Shown: positions 45,466 through 54,450 of the stretch, in pieces
Position numbering within the stretch: the stretch's first letter is position 1
Layout: each line of letters begins with the position of its first letter
Assembly: GCF_017876535.1 (NCBI RefSeq)
Contig: NZ_JAGIOF010000001.1
Location: 558,001-622,000 of the forward strand
Direction of reading: 5' to 3'
Source: Paeniglutamicibacter kerguelensis
Lineage (GTDB): Bacteria > Actinomycetota > Actinomycetes > Actinomycetales > Micrococcaceae
Length of the DNA stretch: 64,000 nt
Program-made: the position numbers and the translations under genes
Notes under the pieces: generated by a model
Told to the model about the DNA's origin: nothing
Databases searched by the model: none
What the model saw: only the letters and a program-made list of their open reading frames with translations

Positions 45466-45996
45466 TCATCGGCCGACTTGGAGTTGGGCAAGGAGCGACC
45501 GTGGGTGTGATGCTGCCTCGGTGACGCCGATGTGCGCGTGAGTAATCGTGCCGTTCTGGACGACAAGGGTGCTGCGCACATGGATCCGGTCGCCTTCGAA
45601 CTCGAACGTCGGCAGGCCCAACGCCGCAGACAATGAGAACCCTGGGTCCGAGAGCAACGGGTAGGACAGGTGCCAACGGCTCACGGCCTCGCACTGGTAT
45701 CCGGTGTCCTGGTTTGAGAGTTCGTAGATGCGGAACCCGATGGCCGCGTAGTCCGCCGAAAGATCGCGGAATTCGCAGGATTCCGGCGCGCATCCTTTTG
45801 CCCATGGGACAAGTGACCACTCGGGTGGTTCGACGCGATCGGGCCGCCCTGTCCGCGGGTAGATGAACAGCACGAATGAACCGATCGAGAATTCGGCCGG
45901 TGAGATTGTTTCCCCGGTGGTTGCCGACAGGGTGAGGGTAGGGAATGCCTGCCCGATCAAATGGTCGGCAGCGGCGCCCGAATGCGAGTTCGTCAA
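45466..45996 (-). CDS. Peroxiredoxin-like protein, paralogue of 26643-27170
   Basis: A 176-residue thioredoxin-fold protein strongly similar to the one at 26643-27170: FPTLTLSATTGETISPAEFSIGSFVLFIYPRTGRPDRVEPPEW, GCAPESCEFRDLSADYAAIGFRIYELSNQ and the RSTLVV, THAHIGVTEAASHPRSLLAQLQ ending. The peroxidatic and second Cys (GCAPESC) are conserved. The start is a TTG at 45994-45996, with little ribosome-site evidence. The gene probably arose by duplication of the other copy. The role is peroxide reduction, inferred. Confidence 0.72.
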   Translation of the reverse strand: MTNSHSGAAADHLIGQAFPTLTLSATTGETISPAEFSIGSFVLFIYPRTGRPDRVEPPEWSLVPWAKGCAPESCEFRDLSADYAAIGFRIYELSNQDTGYQCEAVSRWHLSYPLLSDPGFSLSAALGLPTFEFEGDRIHVRSTLVVQNGTITHAHIGVTEAASHPRSLLAQLQVGR

Positions 45997-46237
45997 ACCA
46001 GTGTCTCATTTGGGCATTCAGGGCTGGGATGGCGGCTCGGCGACGTTATCCAGAACGGGGACCTCGGGCCGCGGCGCCGGTTCTTCCAGGCATTGCCCCA
46101 TGTCTCCGAGAGCGACCGTCCAAAGTGTTGTCCGAGCACTGCGCGTCGACCTTTCCTCCAACGGAAGGTATCGGTTGAGGCGCGTGGTCAAGAGCCCGGG
46201 GTAGTGGGCAGCGTGGCGACGTTCCATTGCTTCAGAG

Positions 46238-46770
46238 GTGTTGTTCAAAGGGTTGCACTTTTTACAACCCCGAAAACACGACGGCAGAAACGTTCGAACT
46301 CGCCTGCGGGCTGTGTGGCGAGCCGTGCGGGAAATACCTCGTGGCGGTGATGGGGACCTGCTGGAGCGGTTCGTCCACTTGAGCGAGCTCGGCCCCGTGG
46401 CCGGGCTGCTCACCGGTCCGGTCTGGGATGAGCTGGTGGCCACGTCCGCGGCCACGGTCGACCAGCACCTCGAGGCGCTGCGGGCCGCAAGGTACCCGTC
46501 GGCGTCGTTGCCATCGACCCGGCCCGGGTGGATGGTGCGCGCCCCTATCGAGTTCCGCTGGTCCGGGACGCCCATGGAGCGAGGCCCGGGCTCATCGAAG
46601 TCGACACCGCCGCGCACTGCGGCCATGGCCGAGGGCGATTTCCTGTATTTGATCACGGGTGTGTCCACGGGGTGGACGGCGAACGCCACGGTGAGGAACC
46701 GGACCCACCGCAACGTCGTGGCCGGTGTCGCCTGGCTGGTTGACTGTCTGCCCGCCGGCCGCCTATGGGC
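46238..46770 (+). pseudogene. Decayed transposase (ISNCY/integrase-core type)
   Basis: Fragments of an integrase-core transposase: VRTRLRAVWRA, then LLERFVHLSELGPVAGLLTGPVWDELVATSAATVDQHLEALR, then TRPGWMVRAPIEF, PGLIEVDTAAHCGHG in another frame, and FLYLITGVSTGWTANATVRNRTHRNVV. The frame changes and the missing C-terminal catalytic part show it is dead. The layout resembles ISNCY/IS1202-like transposases. The 3' end abuts a hemopexin fragment on the other strand. Confidence 0.6.
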
Positions 46771-46775
46771 AGGTC

Positions 46776-46929
46776 CTATTGACCGAAGCTGCCGGGCCAG
46801 CCCCAGTTGGAGATGTGCGCCGGGTAGCCGGGGTCCACGGTGCCGGGTCCGGTGTCGCCACGGGTGACGCGGACGTAGCGGTTGCCGGAAGCATTTCGTG
46901 CCGGAAAACAGTGCGGCGTCGATGGGCAT
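46776..46929 (-). pseudogene. Hemopexin-repeat gene fragment
   Basis: An ATG at 46927-46929 with a strong GGAGGA site begins PIDAALFSGTKCF, then changes frame to SGNRYVRVTRGDTGPGTVDPGYPAHISNWGWPGSFG. This is the pattern of one hemopexin-type repeat with a few bases deleted between the two parts. The rest of the gene is missing; downstream lies the decayed transposase. It looks like a truncated secreted or sugar-binding protein gene broken by insertion. Confidence 0.55.
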
Positions 46930-47249
46930 TGCTTCCTCCTACAATTCATGTCTCCGAAGAATGCCGCCCGGGGTGAAGGATCCATGACAACCAGGTGTTT
47001 GCAGTATCCATTCAGGGCGTTACCCGGGCGTTATATGGCGTCCAAGGAACGCCAGTGAGGCTGCTCCGTCAATCGCCGGGGCAGTCGCTGAGCTGGCACC
47101 GGGATGCCGGCAGAAGCAGGGACTGTGTGCCGAGCACCCCTCCGACATAGACGCTGGCCTTCGTCGCATCTCTGTGGATGATCGACTATTTCCCGGCCGG
47201 TTCGGCGGGTTTCCCGGCCAAGTCTGCGGCCGGTTTCCTGCCGTAATTC
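46930..47249. other. Gene-free interval before hutD-like gene
   Basis: About 320 bases with no supported gene. It contains the ribosome-binding site of the hemopexin fragment at its left edge; nothing else is recognised. Confidence 0.35.
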
Positions 47250-47861
47250 TCAGGGTAGGTCGAGGGAAACCACGGCCATGAACCCGCGGCCGCTGATGCG
47301 CGGCGAGTCTTCCTCGCCGCCGATGACAGTGTCGCGCAGTTCAAGCGCGCGTTCGCTGCCGGCCTGGAGGGCAGCGGCCTTGCCCTGGAGCAAGACGCCG
47401 AACTGCGAGCCGAAGAGGTGCTGCTCGCGCTTCTTGGAAAGCTCGACGATTCTGACATTGCCGCGCACGGCGCCGGTTCGGGTGATGAGGTTCAAGGCCA
47501 GTACCTCGCCGGTGGGCAGTGCGGCACTGGTGGCGCTGCCTCCGTGGAACTTCAGCGGCCGGTAGAGTTCGACGGCCTGCTTGGTCCCGTCGATGCTGAG
47601 CTCGAGCAATTCTCCGGCGATCACCGTCAAAGTGCGGTCAAAACCGTCATAGGGCGTGAAGTCGCCGGCTTTTTCGATGGAAGCCACGCTCAGGCGCCAG
47701 TCCCAGTCGTTGGAGGTATAGGGAACCAAGGTGCCGTCGGCATCGAGTCTGCCCGTGGCGATATCGCGGACTTGGCCTTGTCCTTGGCCCCACGGCTTCT
47801 TGGGTGCGGTTGCCAGGGAAATGATCGCGCCGGTTACCAGCGAAGTATTTGTCGGGCTCAT
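47250..47861 (-). CDS. HutD/Ves-family protein, diverged copy
   Basis: A 203-residue cupin-like protein of the HutD/Ves family. The shared ending, GVLLQGKAAALQAGSERALELRDTVIGGEED and AVVSLDLP, matches the copy at 49380-50003, as do the middle WDWRLSVASIEKAGDF and RTLTVIAG. The conserved WxNGGGxTREI motif is degenerate here (PWGQGQGQVRDI). HutD proteins are linked to histidine utilisation, with a regulatory or housekeeping role that is not settled. It lies after two LysE-type genes on the minus strand. Confidence 0.82.
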   Translation of the reverse strand: MSPTNTSLVTGAIISLATAPKKPWGQGQGQVRDIATGRLDADGTLVPYTSNDWDWRLSVASIEKAGDFTPYDGFDRTLTVIAGELLELSIDGTKQAVELYRPLKFHGGSATSAALPTGEVLALNLITRTGAVRGNVRIVELSKKREQHLFGSQFGVLLQGKAAALQAGSERALELRDTVIGGEEDSPRISGRGFMAVVSLDLP

Positions 47862-47939
47862 GCATCGAGCTTAGTGGGAAGGGAAGGCCCCGACGAGCAC
47901 CACAACACCCATGATGGCGAGCGCTGCAGAGGAAATGCG

Positions 47940-48533
47940 CTACAACCTGACGCCGACCGCGGGGGTCTTGAACCAGGCCACGGCCCGGGCTGCGACGAAG
48001 GTGAGCGCCATGAGATACGCGAATCCAATCACGGTGTACACCAGGCCGAGTAACAACGCAGAACCCAACAGGTTGGAACCGGCCGGGATAAAGGGCGGCA
48101 TCAGGGCCAGAAAAAGCAGCCCGAGCTTGGGGTTCAACGCCGAGGACAACATGCCGGCCCGGAACGACTGCAGGAAAGTGAATTCCCCGGCGTTCGAGGC
48201 GAGCGACCGGGTGGCGATCCGGGCGGTGGCTGAGGTATCACCGGCCAGGAACCGGGCCGTGATGAGGGGACCCAGCCCGAGATAGAGCAGGTACAGGCCG
48301 CCGGCTACGGCGATGCCCTGGTGGATTGCCGGGTAGGTCTTCAACAGTGCCGCGACGCCAAGTCCGGCCAGGGCAGCCCAGCCCATGATCGAAACCATCA
48401 TGCCCATGGCGGAGGCCACTCCGTTGCGCGGGCGGTTCAGGGCGTATCGAAGCAGCAGGAAGGTATCTGGCCCCGGGGAAAGCGCCACCACCAGAGCAAC
48501 CCCTGCAAATCCCAAAAGAGCGGAGAACGGCAT
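47940..48533 (-). CDS. LysE-family exporter with premature stop
   Basis: An amino-acid exporter of the LysE/RhtB family, with LVVALSPGPDTFLLLRYALNRPRNGV, FLQSFRAGMLSSALNPKLGLLFLALMPPFIPAG and AYLMALTFVAARAVAWFKTPAVGVRL. It ends in a TAG at 47940-47942 where its paralogue reads Glu (WLERVSSAALAIMG). The codons after the stop still encode RISSAALAIMGVVVLVGAFPSH to a TAA at 47871-47873. So a nonsense change removed the last membrane helix of a 220-residue protein. It may be inactive or partly functional. ATG 48531-48533. Confidence 0.85.
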   Translation of the reverse strand: MPFSALLGFAGVALVVALSPGPDTFLLLRYALNRPRNGVASAMGMMVSIMGWAALAGLGVAALLKTYPAIHQGIAVAGGLYLLYLGLGPLITARFLAGDTSATARIATRSLASNAGEFTFLQSFRAGMLSSALNPKLGLLFLALMPPFIPAGSNLLGSALLLGLVYTVIGFAYLMALTFVAARAVAWFKTPAVGVRL

Positions 48534-48626
48534 GCCAACCACTATCAGGGTAGGCACTGTCCGGCAGCCATTCGCGAAATGCCACCGGGCGGCCGGCTGA
48601 CTTCCGCAGGGGGAGTCCACCGGTTC

Positions 48627-49292
48627 TTAGTGCGAGGAGAATGCCCCGACAAGCACCACGGCACCCATGATGGCAAGTGCCGCGGAGGAAACACGTTCCA
48701 ACCAAATGCTGACGGCCGGACTCTTGAACCAGGCCATGGCCCGGGCCGCGATGAAGGTCAGCAGCATGAGATAAGCGAAGCCGATCACCGCGAACACGGC
48801 GCCGAGCGTCAACGCGGAGACCAACATGTTGGAACCGGCAGGGATGAATGGCGGCATCAGGGCCAGGAACAACAGGCCGAGCTTCGGGTTCAACGCCGAG
48901 GAGAGCGCCCCCGCGCGGACCGACTGCATGAACGTGAATTCCGTGGTGCCCGCGGCGGTGATGGATCTGGTGGTGGTTCGGGCCGTCGCAGCGGTGGCTC
49001 CGGCCAAGAACCGCGCCTTGACGAAGGAACCGAGCCCCAGATAGAGCAGGTACAGGCCGCCGACTACGGCGATTCCCTGGTGGATGGCCGGGTAGGTCTG
49101 CAGCAACGCGGCGACGCCAAGACCGGCCAGAGCTGCCCAGGCCATGATCGAAACCATCATGCCCAGTGCGGCTGCAACGCCGTTGCGGGGACGGTTCAGG
49201 GCGTAGCGAAGCAACAGAAACGTGTCGGGACCGGGTGCAAGAACAATCACCAGCGAGAGCCCGGCGAAACCAAGAAGTGCGGAAAGCGGCAT
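48627..49292 (-). CDS. LysE/RhtB-family amino acid exporter
   Basis: A 221-residue membrane protein with about six helices: SLVIVLAPGPDTFLLLRYALNRPRNGV at the start, SALNPKLGLLFLALMPPFIPAG in the middle and WLERVSSAALAIMGAVVLVGAF at the end. It should export an amino acid; histidine, lysine or a toxic analogue are guesses. It is complete, unlike its tandem copy downstream, which it resembles over its whole length. ATG 49290-49292 is used; another ATG is nine bases upstream. It lies about 90 bases after the hutD gene. Confidence 0.92.
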   Translation of the reverse strand: MPLSALLGFAGLSLVIVLAPGPDTFLLLRYALNRPRNGVAAALGMMVSIMAWAALAGLGVAALLQTYPAIHQGIAVVGGLYLLYLGLGSFVKARFLAGATAATARTTTRSITAAGTTEFTFMQSVRAGALSSALNPKLGLLFLALMPPFIPAGSNMLVSALTLGAVFAVIGFAYLMLLTFIAARAMAWFKSPAVSIWLERVSSAALAIMGAVVLVGAFSSH

Positions 49293-49379
49293 GCTACCCA
49301 TTATTGGCGTCCGTGGCACTTCGGGGAAAAAGGCGGGTCCCGGTCTGGCGACGGGACCCACGTGTAAGACCCGGTGCCT

Positions 49380-50003
49380 CTACGGCCTGCCCTCTTGCAA
49401 CGAAACCACGGCCAGGAGGCCGCTGCCGGTGATGGCGGGAGCATCTTCACCGCCGCCGACGACGGTGTCGTAGCGCTCCAGAGGCCGATGCTTGGACTCG
49501 CCGGCCAACAACCGTGCCCGGCCCTGAAGCAGCACGCCGAGCTGGCCCGCGAAAAGCTTCCGCGGGTGCTCCGGGGACAGCTCCTCGATGTCTATCTGTC
49601 CGTTTACTGTTCCGCTGCGGGTAATCAGGTTGAAGTCCCTGATCGGCCCGGCAGGCAGCGTCGAACTGGTGGCGGCACCGCCGTCGAACTGCAGCGGCTC
49701 GTACCTGCCCAGCCGCTGCTCGACCCCGTCGATGTTGATCGCCAGACCTTCGCCTTCAATGACAGTCAGGATCCGGGTCATCCCGGCAAATGCCGAGAAC
49801 GGCCCCTCGCTTTCCACGTCGGCAATGCTCAGCCGCCAGTCCCAACCGTCGCCGGGAACGGCTTCCAAGGTTCCCAAGACGCCCAACTTCCCCGAGACGA
49901 TCTGCCGGGTCACCCCGCCGCCGTTGCGCCAGGGTGCGGGACTGATCCCGGAGTAGGCGATGACGGTGCCGGGGGACAGAGACAGGGGTTGTGGGGCATC
50001 CAT
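49380..50003 (-). CDS. HutD-family protein
   Basis: A 207-residue HutD/Ves protein with the canonical PWRNGGGVTRQI motif, WDWRLSIADVESEGPFSAFAGMTRILTVIEG and TVVGGGEDAPAITG. HutD is found next to hut genes in many bacteria, with a proposed role in controlling pathway flux. It lies 32 bases after the hutH stop on the same strand, so it is probably co-transcribed. Its canonical motif contrasts with the diverged copy at 47250-47861. Confidence 0.9.
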   Translation of the reverse strand: MDAPQPLSLSPGTVIAYSGISPAPWRNGGGVTRQIVSGKLGVLGTLEAVPGDGWDWRLSIADVESEGPFSAFAGMTRILTVIEGEGLAINIDGVEQRLGRYEPLQFDGGAATSSTLPAGPIRDFNLITRSGTVNGQIDIEELSPEHPRKLFAGQLGVLLQGRARLLAGESKHRPLERYDTVVGGGEDAPAITGSGLLAVVSLQEGRP

Positions 50004-50035
50004 GGGAATGGTCCTTCGTCGATTGGCGGAGGCGG

Positions 50036-51619
50036 CTAGGCCAGCGGGCTCGGGGCCGCGGCGTTGGCGGCCGCGAGCAGCGTACCATCGGTGACCAGCT
50101 GGAACACCGACTCGATTTCGGGGGAGATGAAGCGGTCGGTGCCAGGCCCCTCGACCTTGGTGCGGATTGCCTCGCGCACCGCGGTGATGACCGGAGAGGA
50201 CTTGCTGGTTGCCAGGCCGCCGTCACGCATGTCCAGCGCCCGGGCGCTGGTGAGCAGCTCGATGGCCAGCACGCGGGCCAGACCGTCGATGGCCTTGCGC
50301 AGCTTGAGGCCTGCATGCCAGCCCATGGAGACATGGTCCTCCTGCATGGCGGAGGACGGGATGGAATCCACGGAGGCCGGAACGGCAAGGCGCTTGAGTT
50401 CGGAGACGATGCCTGCAGCCGTGTACTGGGCGATCATGTGGCCGGAGTCGACTCCCGGGTCATCGGCCAGGAAGGCGTTCAGGCCGTGGCTGCGGGCGGT
50501 GTCCAGGAAGCGGTCGGTGCGGCGCTCGGAGATGGAGGCCAGGTCGGCGACGGCGATGGCCAGGAAGTCCAACACATAGCCCATCGGGGCGCCGTGGAAG
50601 TTGCCGTTGGATTCGACGCGGCCGTCGGGGGTGACGACGGGGTTGTCGATGGCCGAGGCCAGTTCGATGGACGCGACGTTTTCGGCGTGGGCCAGCGTGG
50701 CGCGCACAGCGCCGTGGACCTGCGGGGCACAACGCAGCGAGTATGCGTCCTGCACGCGGGTGAACTTGTGTGCCCCGGCCTTCTGTTCGGCCAGCAGTGC
50801 GGAGCCGGCGAGTACGGTGCGCATGTTGGCTGCCGAGTCGATCTGGCCCGGGTGCGGGCGCAGCGTGTGCAGGTCGGGGGCGAAGACATCATCGGTGCCC
50901 AGCAGGCCCTCGACGCTCATGGCGGCGGAGAGGTCGGCGACGCTGACCAGGTCGTGCAGGTCGGAGGCTGCCATCAGCAGCATGCCAAGCATGCCGTCGG
51001 TGCCGTTGATCAGCGCCAGGCCTTCCTTTTCGGCCAGCACCACGGGCTCGATGCCGGCCGCGGCAAGGGCCGCGGAGGCATCCACGAGTTCGCCGGCGGC
51101 GTTGCGGACCTTGCCTTCGCCCATGACGGCCAGGGCGCAGTGCGAGAGCGGGGCCAGGTCGCCGGAGCAGCCCAGCGAGCCGTATTCGCCGACAACCGGG
51201 GTGATCTGTGCGTTCAACAGCGCGGCGTAGGTCCGGGCGACGACCGGGCGGACGCCCGTGCGACCGGTGGCCATGGTGGAGAGGCGGTTGAGCATCAGGC
51301 CGCGGATGACTTCGCGAGACACCTCGGCGCCGGAGGATGCTGCATGCGAGCGGATCAGCGAACGCTGCAGCTGGGCGCGCAGCTCGATCGGGATCTGCTT
51401 GGTGGCCAGCGCGCCGAACCCGGTGGAGACGCCGTAATGCGGGACGGTGTCGGTGACCAAGGCGTCGATGACTGCGCGGGATTCCTCCATGGCTGCCAGC
51501 GACTGTGCGGAGAGCTCGACCGGGGCGAGGTGGCGGGCGACGTTGACGACTTCGCGCGGAAGCAATGCGCCGGTCGAGACGGTGACTGCACCGGTTGAGA
51601 GGGTGATGCTGGCGTTCAT
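50036..51619 (-). CDS. hutH: Histidine ammonia-lyase
   Basis: A 527-residue lyase that converts L-histidine to urocanate and ammonia. HYGVSTGFGALA is the family start signature, and the prosthetic-group loop is GSLGCSGDLAPLSH, with Cys-Ser-Gly at 151-153 in place of the usual Ala-Ser-Gly that forms the MIO group. Some actinobacterial enzymes share this Cys. IPSSAMQEDHVSMG and SRRTDRF-like segments complete the active site. ATG 51617-51619 has AAGGAA upstream. Divergent from the IclR gene and the rest of hut. Confidence 0.96.
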   Translation of the reverse strand: MNASITLSTGAVTVSTGALLPREVVNVARHLAPVELSAQSLAAMEESRAVIDALVTDTVPHYGVSTGFGALATKQIPIELRAQLQRSLIRSHAASSGAEVSREVIRGLMLNRLSTMATGRTGVRPVVARTYAALLNAQITPVVGEYGSLGCSGDLAPLSHCALAVMGEGKVRNAAGELVDASAALAAAGIEPVVLAEKEGLALINGTDGMLGMLLMAASDLHDLVSVADLSAAMSVEGLLGTDDVFAPDLHTLRPHPGQIDSAANMRTVLAGSALLAEQKAGAHKFTRVQDAYSLRCAPQVHGAVRATLAHAENVASIELASAIDNPVVTPDGRVESNGNFHGAPMGYVLDFLAIAVADLASISERRTDRFLDTARSHGLNAFLADDPGVDSGHMIAQYTAAGIVSELKRLAVPASVDSIPSSAMQEDHVSMGWHAGLKLRKAIDGLARVLAIELLTSARALDMRDGGLATSKSSPVITAVREAIRTKVEGPGTDRFISPEIESVFQLVTDGTLLAAANAAAPSPLA

Positions 51620-51700
51620 GTGCTTTTCCTTCTGAAGATCAGCTGTCAGTGGTCTTGTGCGAGCCAAAAATTTTCTCGCTCTTGCCAATGGGTGAAATTA

Positions 51701-51721
51701 GCGTTTCAATAAGTGAAACGC
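51701..51721. promoter_or_regulatory. Operator-like palindrome between hutH and the IclR gene
   Basis: Arms GCGTTTCA (51701-51708) and TGAAACGC (51714-51721) with a 5-base centre, plus a further TGAAA half-site at about 51692. Its central position suggests IclR control of both divergent hut transcripts. Confidence 0.55.
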
Positions 51722-51828
51722 ATAAGCAGGTTCGGGGCAAGCCCCCGGCCGGTGCGGATTGGTTCAAAAGTGTAAAAAATACTCGCGACCCAGTACACCC
51801 AGAACCATCTTTATTGGAGGATATCCCC

Positions 51829-52575
51829 GTGGCTGAAGCAGCGACCAGGACCGTGGAACGTGCCCTGCAACTTTTGGGGGCAGTATGCGACGCCGGGGCC
51901 GTGTCTCTGGCAGGGGTGGCCCGCGAGACGGAACTTTCCGCTTCAACGGCATTGCGCCTTCTGCGCACATTGGAAAACAGCGGGTTTGTCCGCAAGGACG
52001 AGGACGGCGAATACCGTCCCGGCCTGAGGCTGGTCCAGCTCGGTGCGCAGGCGTTGAGCCACGAGTCCTTGATCCACTTGGCGGCGCCCGCCTTGCAGCG
52101 GCTCGTGGATGCCACGGGGGAGTCGGCCTATCTTTCGGTGCGCGGACACCACGGCACGGGCAACGACCATGCGGTCTACCTGGCCATCGCGGAGGGCACC
52201 CACTCGGTGCGCCACGCCTCGTGGGTGGGTCGCAGCGTGCCGTTGGCGGGGTCAAGCCTTGGTGTGGTTTTTGCCGGGCAGACCCCCGAATGCGGTTACG
52301 CGGTTTCCGATCGCGGCGTCGAAGAAGATGTCACGGCGATCGCTGCCCCGCTCCGGCAGTTGGGCGCGCCCGGGGCCATCGACCATACCGGCCCGGTGGC
52401 AGCCATCTCGGTGGTGGCTCCGAGCTACCGCATGACCCCCGAGGGGATCGCGCGCATCGGAGGATTGGTTGCCGCCGAGGCTCGCGCACTCTTTGGGGCC
52501 GGCGCGGCAAACCCTTCAGTGGACCAACCCGCAACAACCATCGAGCAGCAACCTGCACTCACCAACCATCAGTAA
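51829..52575 (+). CDS. IclR-family regulator of hut genes
   Basis: A 248-residue IclR-type regulator. AEAATRTVERALQLLGAVCDAGAVSLAGVARETELSASTALRLLRTLENSGF is the winged helix, and the effector domain follows (ESAYLSVRG, HSVRHASWVGRSVPLAGSSLGVVFAG). GTG 51829 sits behind TTGGAGGAT; the frame is open upstream but includes the operator region. It precedes hutU by 51 bases and is divergent from hutH. It probably senses urocanate or histidine. Confidence 0.92.
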   Translation: MAEAATRTVERALQLLGAVCDAGAVSLAGVARETELSASTALRLLRTLENSGFVRKDEDGEYRPGLRLVQLGAQALSHESLIHLAAPALQRLVDATGESAYLSVRGHHGTGNDHAVYLAIAEGTHSVRHASWVGRSVPLAGSSLGVVFAGQTPECGYAVSDRGVEEDVTAIAAPLRQLGAPGAIDHTGPVAAISVVAPSYRMTPEGIARIGGLVAAEARALFGAGAANPSVDQPATTIEQQPALTNHQ

Positions 52576-52626
52576 GCAGCAAGAAAAGTACCCATCCAGC
52601 AACACCAGGACCAGGAGAACAGATCC

Positions 52627-54306
52627 ATGAGCTTCACCCAGCACGATCCCACACGCGTCATCCGAGCCCCGCGTGGCACCACACTTACAGCAAAGTCATG
52701 GGCCACCGAGGCCCCGCTGCGCATGCTGATGAACAACCTCGACCCGGAGGTCGCCGAGCGCCCCGAAGACCTGGTCGTTTACGGCGGCACCGGCCGTGCG
52801 GCACGATCCTGGGAGGCCTACGATGCGATCATCAAGACGCTGACGGACCTGGAAGAGGACGAGACGCTACTGATCCAGTCGGGCAAGCCGGTCGGTGTCT
52901 TCCGCACCAACAAGTGGGCCCCGCGCGTGCTGATCGCCAACTCCAACCTGGTGGGGGACTGGGCCACCTGGCCCGAGTTCCGCAAGCTCGAGGCCGAGGG
53001 CCTGATGATGTACGGCCAGATGACCGCCGGATCGTGGATCTACATCGGCACCCAGGGCATCCTGCAGGGCACCTATGAGACCTTCGCCGCGATCGGCGTG
53101 AAGCGCTTCAACGGCACGCTGGCCGGCACCCTGACGCTGACCGGCGGCTGCGGCGGCATGGGCGGTGCCCAGCCGCTGGCCGTCACCCTGAACGGCGGCG
53201 CCTGCCTGATCGTCGACGTTTCCGAGGAGCGCCTGCGCCGCCGCGCCGGCAAGCGCTACCTGGACGAGGTCGAGCTGGACCTGGACACCGCCCTGGCCAA
53301 GGTCACCGCCGCGAAGACCGAGGGCCGTGCGCTCTCCGTCGGCTACGTGGGCAACGCCGCCGAGGTCTTCCCGGAACTGCTGCGCCGCCAGGAGGCCGGC
53401 GAAATCGCCATCGACATCGTCACCGACCAGACCAGCGCGCACGACCCGCTGAGCTACCTGCCGGTCGAGTACACGCTGGAGCAGTGGGACGCCGAAGCAC
53501 AGGCCGATCCGGTGGGCTTCACCAAGAAAGCACAGGTTTCCATGGCCCGCCACGTGGAGGCGATGGTCGGCTTCCAGGACATCGGCGCCGAGGTCTTCGA
53601 CTACGGCAACTCCATCCGCGACGAGGCCCGCCAGGGCGGCTACGACCGCGCGTTCGAATTCCCGGGCTTCGTCCCGGCCTACATCCGTCCGCTCTTCTGC
53701 GAGGGCCTGGGCCCGTTCCGCTGGGTTGCACTCTCCGGGGACCCGGAGGATATCCGCGTCACCGACGAGGCGCTGAAGGAACTCTTCCCGGAGAACGAGC
53801 ACCTGCACCGCTGGCTCGACGCCGCCCAGAAGCACGTCGAGTTCGAGGGCCTGCCGGCCCGCATCTGCTGGCTGGGCTACGGTGACCGCGCCAAGGCCGG
53901 TGTGCTATTCAACAAGCTGGTTGCCGAGGGCAAGGTCTCCGCGCCGATCGTGATCGGCCGCGACCACCTCGACTCGGGTTCGGTGGCCTCCCCGTACCGC
54001 GAGACCGAATCCATGAAGGACGGCTCGGACGCCATCGCAGACTGGCCGCTGCTCAATGCCCTGACCGCCACCAGCTCCGGCGCCACCTGGGTCTCGATCC
54101 ACCACGGGGGAGGGGTCGGCATCGGCCGGTCCATCCACGCAGGACAGGTATCGCTGGCGGACGGCACCGAGCTGGCCGCGGCCAAGCTCGAGGCGCTGCT
54201 GACCAACGACCCGGGCATGGGCGTGATCCGCCACGTGGATGCCGGCTACGAGCGCGCCATCGAGGTCGCGCACGAGCGCGGCGTGCGCATCCCGATGTCC
54301 GAGTAA
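52627..54306 (+). CDS. hutU: Urocanate hydratase
   Basis: A 559-residue NAD+-dependent enzyme that hydrates urocanate to imidazolonepropionate. The NAD region is [19 protein letters not shown], and [19 protein letters not shown] plus [20 protein letters not shown] and [15 protein letters not shown] are strongly conserved in the family. Length is normal. It follows the IclR gene and is followed by a perfect 17-base hairpin before the M20 gene. Confidence 0.97.
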   Translation: MSFTQHDPTRVIRAPRGTTLTAKSWATEAPLRMLMNNLDPEVAERPEDLVVYGGTGRAARSWEAYDAIIKTLTDLEEDETLLIQSGKPVGVFRTNKWAPRVLIANSNLVGDWATWPEFRKLEAEGLMMYGQMTAGSWIYIGTQGILQGTYETFAAIGVKRFNGTLAGTLTLTGGCGGMGGAQPLAVTLNGGACLIVDVSEERLRRRAGKRYLDEVELDLDTALAKVTAAKTEGRALSVGYVGNAAEVFPELLRRQEAGEIAIDIVTDQTSAHDPLSYLPVEYTLEQWDAEAQADPVGFTKKAQVSMARHVEAMVGFQDIGAEVFDYGNSIRDEARQGGYDRAFEFPGFVPAYIRPLFCEGLGPFRWVALSGDPEDIRVTDEALKELFPENEHLHRWLDAAQKHVEFEGLPARICWLGYGDRAKAGVLFNKLVAEGKVSAPIVIGRDHLDSGSVASPYRETESMKDGSDAIADWPLLNALTATSSGATWVSIHHGGGVGIGRSIHAGQVSLADGTELAAAKLEALLTNDPGMGVIRHVDAGYERAIEVAHERGVRIPMSE

Positions 54307-54348
54307 CACCGGACCCGGCAGAATAAACAGGGCACAACCAACCGGCGG

Positions 54349-54392
54349 CAACGACATGCGGGCGCAGCAACGGCCGCGCCCGCATGTCGTTG
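54349..54392. terminator. Hairpin between hutU and M20 gene
   Basis: Perfect 17-base arms CAACGACATGCGGGCGC (54349-54365) and its complement (54376-54392), loop of 10, no T-tract. It may partially terminate transcription after hutU or stabilise the upstream message. The downstream genes could need readthrough or their own promoter. Confidence 0.7.
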
Positions 54393-54450
54393 CAACCTCC
54401 GGCCCGCCGAAGAAGACCCCCCGAACCCGTTGAAGACGAACGCGTGCGAG

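Noticed and set aside
54349..54392. Hairpin considered as a riboswitch
   Set aside because: A simple perfect stem with small loop; no further conserved structure, better explained as terminator or attenuator.
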